DNA from: Candidatus Vogelbacteria bacterium CG22_combo_CG10-13_8_21_14_all_37_9
GTDB lineage: Bacteria > Patescibacteriota > Minisyncoccia > Phycocordibacterales > XYD1-FULL-46-19
Direction: 5' to 3'
DNA: 11,955 bases
Assembly: GCA_002772495.1 (NCBI GenBank)
Contig: PCSX01000013.1
Coordinates: 1-11,955 of the forward strand
Of the stretch, positions 7,102-11,955 are shown piece by piece. A model generated the notes under the pieces. It made no database searches. It worked only from the letters and a program-made list of their open reading frames with translations, and was not told the DNA's origin. Each line of letters begins with the position of its first letter. The first letter of the stretch is position 1. A program made the translations under genes and the position numbers.

Positions 7102-7110
7102 ATTATAACA
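7102..7110 (-). promoter_or_regulatory. extended -10 promoter of uvrA
   Basis: Read on the minus strand, TGTTATAAT is a perfect extended -10 box. Transcription would start near 7095, about 45 nt before the uvrA ATG at 7050. No good -35 lies upstream, where the sequence is the T-rich tail of the preceding terminator. The leader shows no Shine-Dalgarno and no LexA-type operator. Confidence 0.6.
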
Positions 7111-7138
7111 CAATTTTCTAAAAAAATCGAGAAAAATA

Positions 7139-7168
7139 CCCCGGGTCTGCAATCTTGCAGACCCGGGG
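7139..7168 (-). terminator. rho-independent terminator of the unnamed gene
   Basis: CCCCGGGTCTGC (7139-7150) and GCAGACCCGGGG (7157-7168) form a perfect 12-bp GC-rich stem, extendable by two A-T pairs. On the minus strand the stem is followed by TATTTTTCTCGATTTTTTT, a proper T-tract. It lies 14 nt after the stop of the gene ending at 7183, and just before the uvrA promoter, so it insulates uvrA from upstream transcription. The plus-strand side has no T-tract. Confidence 0.88.
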
Positions 7169-7182
7169 AACTAAAACTCATG

Positions 7183-7848
7183 TTATTGTAACAGAATCAA
7201 ATCAAAAAGAGAAAAAGAAGAGAACACTTGGCGACCGTAATGAAACCCGTCTGGATTCTCTAAAGAAATTGCATCGACGTGCCAACCCCCTTTATTCCAG
7301 TATACAAAGACCAAGCGAAATTTGTCATTCTGATCTTTGATGCAGAAGATGTTGGCGTGGCCGTTGTTGAGCAACACACCAGTCTCACCGTTCCCCTGCT
7401 TTTTCATCAAGGAGAACATCTCGGAAAGAGTTGTTTCCACTTCCTCTTTACCACCGAGTCCGGCAATGATCGATTTACTCATCGAAAACTGCTGTAATTT
7501 ATAGCAAAGAAGTACCTGTCCCTCGATTGGCTCTTCAACTTTACCGTCACCGTTCAGGAACCAGTCGATTAAATTGTCACCAAGAACACTGATTTTCAGA
7601 GCATCGGATTTGGTATCGACTACAAAGTTGTCTCTTGCAATAAATTTGCCAACAGTAGCAAAAACCACTACCGACGAAACCAACTTAAGTTGTTTAACTG
7701 GATTAATTTTCCCCCAGCACGGGCGTTTGGCAAGAAAATTTTTCAACTCCGCCTCCCACTCGTCGCCATCATCACCAAGAAGAACGTTTTCAACCTGTTG
7801 ACGCAGTCCTCTATATTTGAGGAGTGCTTCCCTGAGCATGTTATTCAT
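7183..7848 (-). CDS. unnamed protein, Patescibacteria-type hypothetical family
   Basis: The product is 221 residues with no signal peptide or clear membrane span. It has a helical N-terminus (MLREALLKYRGLRQQVENVL), then EWEAELKNFLAKRPCW at about 30-45, a stretch around 55-100 that could be a small strand-rich domain, a helical part (about 120-152), and a C-terminal strand-rich unit ending in GGWHVDAISLENPDGFHYGR and QVFSS. I recall Patescibacteria hypothetical proteins with the same order of elements (FLAKRPCW, then LKLVSS, then a WH..A...D-like end), often as several paralogues; this is memory, not a search. No function can be assigned. The gene stands apart: it has a -35/-10 promoter, a purine-rich AAAGGG 10 nt before the ATG (its neighbours have none), a strong terminator, and codon use that looks less AT-rich. 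This suggests a separately acquired cassette between uvrB and uvrA. Confidence 0.85.
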   Translation of the reverse strand: MNNMLREALLKYRGLRQQVENVLLGDDGDEWEAELKNFLAKRPCWGKINPVKQLKLVSSVVVFATVGKFIARDNFVVDTKSDALKISVLGDNLIDWFLNGDGKVEEPIEGQVLLCYKLQQFSMSKSIIAGLGGKEEVETTLSEMFSLMKKQGNGETGVLLNNGHANIFCIKDQNDKFRLVFVYWNKGGWHVDAISLENPDGFHYGRQVFSSFSLFDLILLQ

Positions 7849-7927
7849 GGTCAGTTTTCCCTTTCTGTTTGACGTTGTTTGCCTTCAGTTTGACCACAAT
7901 GGTTTCAAAGGACTTGATCTATCTTTT

Positions 7928-7957
7928 ATTATATCACAATATATTCTATTTAGTCAA
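7928..7957 (-). promoter_or_regulatory. promoter of the unnamed gene, -35 inside the uvrB end
   Basis: On the minus strand TTGACT (7957-7952) and TATAAT (7933-7928) are separated by 18 nt, and a TG extension (TGATATAAT) precedes the -10. This is the best promoter in the window. The -35 lies in the last codons of uvrB (TTG ACT AAA TAG). Transcription would start near 7921 with a leader of about 72 nt that carries AAAGGG before the ATG. Confidence 0.8.
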
Positions 7958-10048
7958 TCGCACCTGATCCACCTCTAACTTATGCAAAATCGCTTTAATC
8001 TCATCTCGTAAAATAGCGGCGGTTTCAAAATCTAATTCTCGAACGGCTGACGACATTTCTTTTTCTTTGACTTTCAATAATTTCTTAATCCCCCGTTTGT
8101 CCAAACCGGCCGTTTCAATTTTAAATAATTCAGCGGTTGCCTCTGCTCGGCCCAAATTCATCCCTTCGGTCAAATCGGAGATTTTTTTAATAATAGTTTG
8201 AGGACTAATGTGATGTTTTTTGTTATAAGCCAATTGCTTATCTCGTCGGCGATTAGTTTCTTCGATCGCTCGCTTCATTGAACCAGTGACATTGTCGGCA
8301 TATAAAATAACCCGGCCAGCCACATTTCTAGCGGCTCGACCAATCGTTTGGATTAAAGCGACTTCGGAACGGAGAAAACCTTCTTTATCGGCATCTAAAA
8401 TACCAATAAAAGATAATTCTGGTAAATCCAAACCTTCGCGCAATAAATTGACTCCGACCAAACAGTCAAAACCGCCATTCTTTGAACCTTGTCGAAAAGC
8501 CGTTAAAATTTTAATCCGCTCTAAAGTTTTAATTTCACTATGTAAATATTCCGCTTTCAAACCTTCAGTCTTGAGATATTCACTTAAATCTTCAGCCATT
8601 TTTTTAGTCAAAGTGGTAGCAATCACTCGCCCACCAGCCGAAATATCTTTTTTAGCTTCGGCAATAAAATCTTTAATCTGACCCCTATACCCCGCCTCTG
8701 GCGGGGTCGACAAAATTGGTCGAACTTCGATAGCGGGATCAACTAAACCAGTTGGTCGAATAATTTGTTCAACAATTTTAGTGGAATTTTCTCCTTCATA
8801 TTGACCAGGGGTAGCAGAAGTAAAAATTACCTGACCAATCCGTGCTTCAAATTCGGGAAAACGCAAAGGCCGATTATCATAAGCACTCGGTAGACGAAAG
8901 CCATTTTCCACCAAAGATTTTTTGCGACTAGCATCTCCAGCGTACATTCCACCAATTTGGGGAACAGTGACATGAGATTCATCAATAATAGTCAAAAAAT
9001 CTGCTTCTTCAATTATCTGCGTTTGTCCGCGTCCAGTCCGCGTCGATCTGCGTTTTTTGGGAAAGTAATCTAAAAGCGTCTCGGGTGGAGATCCCGGTTT
9101 GCGACCAGATAAAGGTCGAGAATAATTTTCAATCCCATTACAATAACCAATTTCTCGAATCAAAGCTAAATCATAATTGGTTCGTCGTTTGAGACGTTCA
9201 GCTTCCAATAATTTTCCTTCGGCAATAAATTTGGCTAATTGCTCTTCTAGTTCGGTTTTGATCACCTTGATCGCTCGTTCACGCTCCGAGGCGCTAGTAA
9301 TAAAATGTTTAGCGGGGAATAAAAAATATTGCTGATGTCTAGCTCGCTCTACCCGAGTGATGGCGTCATATTCAATTATTTCTGCAATTCCATCATTATT
9401 AAGTTGAAAATTAATTAATTCTCGCTCCCCGGGTGGCATTATTTCAATCGAATTTCCCAGCGCTCGAAACATTCCTGGTTTTAAATCAGCGATAGTTCGT
9501 TCGTAATACAGATTAATTAAACTAGTTAAAATTTCTTGACGCGAAATTTTTTGACCAGACTGGAAACGTAAATGACTGGCCAAGTATTCAGCCGGACTTC
9601 CTAAGCCATAAATACAAGAGACCGAAGCCACCACAATCACATCTCGACGAGTCAATAATGATTGAGTGGAAGCATGACGAAGCCGTTCTATTTCTTCATT
9701 AATACTGGCGTCTTTTTCAATGTAAGTATCAGAAGAAGCGATATAGGCTTCCGGTTGATAGTAATCATAATAAGAAACAAAATAATGAACAGCATTATTC
9801 GGAAAAAGAGTTTTGTATTCCTCGGCTAGTTGAGCGGCAAGTGTTTTATTATGAGCAATAACTAAAGTCGGTTTATTAATAGTAGCAATTACATTAGCAC
9901 TGGTAAAAGTTTTACCTGATCCAGTCACGCCTAATAAAGTCTGGAAACGATCCCCAGCTTTAAGACCAGCGATGAGTTCTTTAATCGCTTGTGGTTGATC
10001 TCCGCTGGGTTTAAAAGGTGAAATTAAATTAAATTTGGAAGGAATCAT
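7946..10048 (-). CDS. uvrB: excinuclease ABC subunit B
   Basis: UvrB is the damage-verifying helicase-like subunit loaded by UvrA and then bound by UvrC. The 700 residues show Walker A GVTGSGKT (40-47), the DNA-clamping beta-hairpin region SYYDYYQPEAYI (92-103), the DEAD-type box DESH (356-359), motif III TSATPGQYE (410-418), motif VI QTIGRAARN (567-575) and a C-terminal UVR domain at about 655-690 for UvrC contact. The length is slightly above the usual 660-680 because of two extra stretches: KKRRSTRTGRGQTQIIEEA (331-349), coded by a GCG heptamer repeat, and about ten residues around TPPEAGY (448-454), coded by a hairpin. Neither breaks a motif. The chosen ATG at 10048 gives the family N-terminus KFNLISPFKPSGDQPQAI. 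A second, diverged copy of this start lies upstream. No Shine-Dalgarno is seen. It probably shares a transcript with tgt. Confidence 0.97.
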   Translation of the reverse strand: MIPSKFNLISPFKPSGDQPQAIKELIAGLKAGDRFQTLLGVTGSGKTFTSANVIATINKPTLVIAHNKTLAAQLAEEYKTLFPNNAVHYFVSYYDYYQPEAYIASSDTYIEKDASINEEIERLRHASTQSLLTRRDVIVVASVSCIYGLGSPAEYLASHLRFQSGQKISRQEILTSLINLYYERTIADLKPGMFRALGNSIEIMPPGERELINFQLNNDGIAEIIEYDAITRVERARHQQYFLFPAKHFITSASERERAIKVIKTELEEQLAKFIAEGKLLEAERLKRRTNYDLALIREIGYCNGIENYSRPLSGRKPGSPPETLLDYFPKKRRSTRTGRGQTQIIEEADFLTIIDESHVTVPQIGGMYAGDASRKKSLVENGFRLPSAYDNRPLRFPEFEARIGQVIFTSATPGQYEGENSTKIVEQIIRPTGLVDPAIEVRPILSTPPEAGYRGQIKDFIAEAKKDISAGGRVIATTLTKKMAEDLSEYLKTEGLKAEYLHSEIKTLERIKILTAFRQGSKNGGFDCLVGVNLLREGLDLPELSFIGILDADKEGFLRSEVALIQTIGRAARNVAGRVILYADNVTGSMKRAIEETNRRRDKQLAYNKKHHISPQTIIKKISDLTEGMNLGRAEATAELFKIETAGLDKRGIKKLLKVKEKEMSSAVRELDFETAAILRDEIKAILHKLEVDQVRLTK
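8689..8707. repeat. small GC-rich hairpin inside uvrB
   Basis: ACCCCGCC (8689-8696), loop TCT, GGCGGGGT (8700-8707) is a perfect 8-bp stem. It codes for TPPEAG, residues 448-453, within an extra stretch between EVRP and GQIKDF where UvrB proteins normally run straight on. The end-to-end C4...G4 form resembles the larger palindromes in tgt and uvrA. Confidence 0.6.
9016..9053. repeat. TC[CT]GCGT heptamer repeat inside uvrB
   Basis: Four heptamers TC[CT]GCGT start at 9016, 9026, 9037 and 9047, a spacing of 10, 11 and 10 nt. Positions 9019-9032 equal 4401-4414 at the uvrA end. The block codes for about RRSTRTGRGQTQI in UvrB residues 333-345, an extra basic stretch between LLDYFP and the DESH-box strand. 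Confidence 0.75.
9998..10036 (-). repeat. uvrB start segment, copy B of a direct duplication
   Basis: These 39 nt code for KFNLISPFKPSGD, residues 5-17 of UvrB. They match 10102-10140 at 34 of 39 positions, and the five differences leave all 13 amino acids unchanged. Confidence 0.85.
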
Positions 10049-10065
10049 AAAATTACAAAATATTA

Positions 10066-11413
<1,348 letters not shown>

Positions 11414-11424
11414 TTAGCATAAAA

Positions 11425-11430
11425 ATTATA
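11425..11430 (-). promoter_or_regulatory. possible -10 box before tgt
   Basis: TATAAT lies on the minus strand in the 33-nt gap before tgt, about 20 nt from its ATG. There is no TG extension and no -35 at a proper distance, so it may be chance in AT-rich DNA. If real, it would give tgt-uvrB a transcript with a very short leader, separate from the dehydrogenase gene. Confidence 0.3.
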
Positions 11431-11437
11431 ATTATCA

Positions 11438-11955
11438 CTAAGACACAATATTCTTCGGTGTTCCAGACACAAAACTTTGCAAGTTTTCCAAACTAGTATC
11501 AAGAATTCTCTTCAGCGCCTCCCAAGTATTAAAAGCATTATGGGGGGTAATAATGACGTTCGGTAAATCAACTAAAAGATGATCAGCTAAAATAGCTTTT
11601 AAATCCTCCTCTGCCATTTGACCTTGAGACAGCCAGTACAGTTCTTCGTTCTTCATAAAATTCTCCTCTTCTAAGACATCTAAGCCCGCTCCAGCCAAAT
11701 GACCACTCCGCAGAGCTTCCACTAAAGCAATCGTATCCACGAGTGGTCCCCGAGCCGTATTTAAAAGAAAGGCCCCTTTTTTCATTGAAGCGATTTTATC
11801 GGCATTCAAAAGATGATGATTATCTTTGGTGTAAGGCACATGTAAAGTGACAATATCAGCTTGGGCTAAAACTTGATCAAAATCTAAATAAGAATAATTA
11901 AATTTACTGGCATAAGCCTGATCAGGATAGGGATCGTAAGCAATAATATTCATAT
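11438..11955 (-). CDS. D-2-hydroxyacid dehydrogenase, D-lactate dehydrogenase type (5' end missing)
   Basis: The C-terminal 171 residues of an NAD-linked D-isomer-specific 2-hydroxyacid dehydrogenase are present; the gene runs off the right end, so the first Met seen is internal. The fragment opens with the second Rossmann strand, NIIAYDPYPD, whose Asp should bind the adenine ribose of NAD. ADIVTLHVPYTKDNHHLLN follows. The catalytic arginine is in LLNTARGPLVD, the glutamate in GLDVLEEENF, and the histidine in ITPHNAFNTWEAL. The LHVPYT and GLDVLEEE wording points to D-lactate dehydrogenase (ldhA-like), which reduces pyruvate to D-lactate and regenerates NAD in fermentation. Phosphoglycerate or other hydroxyacid dehydrogenases of the same fold are less likely. 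tgt begins 33 nt downstream on the same strand. Family secure, exact substrate inferred. Confidence 0.88.
   Translation of the reverse strand, partial: MNIIAYDPYPDQAYASKFNYSYLDFDQVLAQADIVTLHVPYTKDNHHLLNADKIASMKKGAFLLNTARGPLVDTIALVEALRSGHLAGAGLDVLEEENFMKNEELYWLSQGQMAEEDLKAILADHLLVDLPNVIITPHNAFNTWEALKRILDTSLENLQSFVSGTPKNIVS

Noticed and set aside
7051-7138. LexA/SOS operator at the uvrA promoter
   Set aside because: I looked for CTGT-N8-ACAG and GAAC-N4-GTTC type boxes and saw none near the promoter.
7155-7340. Plus-strand open frames across 7155-7872
   Set aside because: They lie antisense to the unnamed gene, differ in frame from one another, and lack promoters; the minus-strand gene has clear start and stop signals.
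8286-8681. 131-codon plus-strand frame inside uvrB
   Set aside because: It is the reverse of conserved UvrB motifs and its composition is that of a shadow frame.
9016-9053. Regular TC[CT]GCGT repeats as a CRISPR array
   Set aside because: Units are 7 nt with 3-4 nt spacers and are translated within uvrB; no CRISPR-sized repeat or spacer is present.

Overview
The window looks like part of a small-genome, AT-rich bacterium, most plausibly a member of the Candidate Phyla Radiation (Patescibacteria). The grounds are dense head-to-tail genes, almost no visible Shine-Dalgarno sequences, shortened UvrC and UvrA proteins, a long Tgt of the type I associate with that group, and an unnamed protein whose layout I recall from those genomes. 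TGA and TAG both act as stops, so the standard bacterial code fits. The lineage is inferred from recalled families, not from a search.

Layout. On the plus strand at the left end lie the possible tail of a gene (1-93), a DsrE-like gene (136-462) and a 41-residue ORF (470-595). Everything else is on the minus strand and is read from right to left. First comes the end of a D-lactate-dehydrogenase-type gene (11955-11438), then tgt (11404-10142), a 27-codon duplicate of the uvrB start (10149-10066) and uvrB (10048-7946). An unnamed gene (7848-7183) follows with its own promoter and a strong terminator. Then uvrA (7050-4393) starts from its own promoter, followed by uvrC (4260-2956), a membrane histidine kinase (2951-1974), a receiver-only response regulator (1930-1562) and ddl (1554-598). 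ddl meets the plus-strand genes tail to tail, two bases apart.

How the genes work together. uvrA, uvrB and uvrC form the whole nucleotide-excision-repair incision machinery and sit within about 7 kb. tgt modifies tRNA, ddl makes the D-Ala-D-Ala dipeptide for peptidoglycan, and the kinase/regulator pair is a two-component system sandwiched between uvrC and ddl with almost no spacing. I saw no LexA-like operator.

Most notable feature. The uvr genes and tgt carry short palindromes and GCG-rich repeats inside their reading frames, at places where these proteins have extra residues compared with their families. A 38-nt near-perfect palindrome is in uvrC. A family with CCCCGTG...TTTACGGGG-type ends occurs in tgt, in the tgt-uvrB gap and in uvrA. 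A smaller hairpin is in uvrB. A third motif (GCGTTTGTCC, set in TCCGCGT heptamers about 10-11 nt apart) occurs in uvrA, uvrB and uvrC, and in uvrA it supplies the stop codon. The copy before uvrB abuts a diverged duplicate of the uvrB start. Together these suggest small mobile elements able to insert in frame into essential genes, analogous in effect to the palindromic elements known from Rickettsia proteins.
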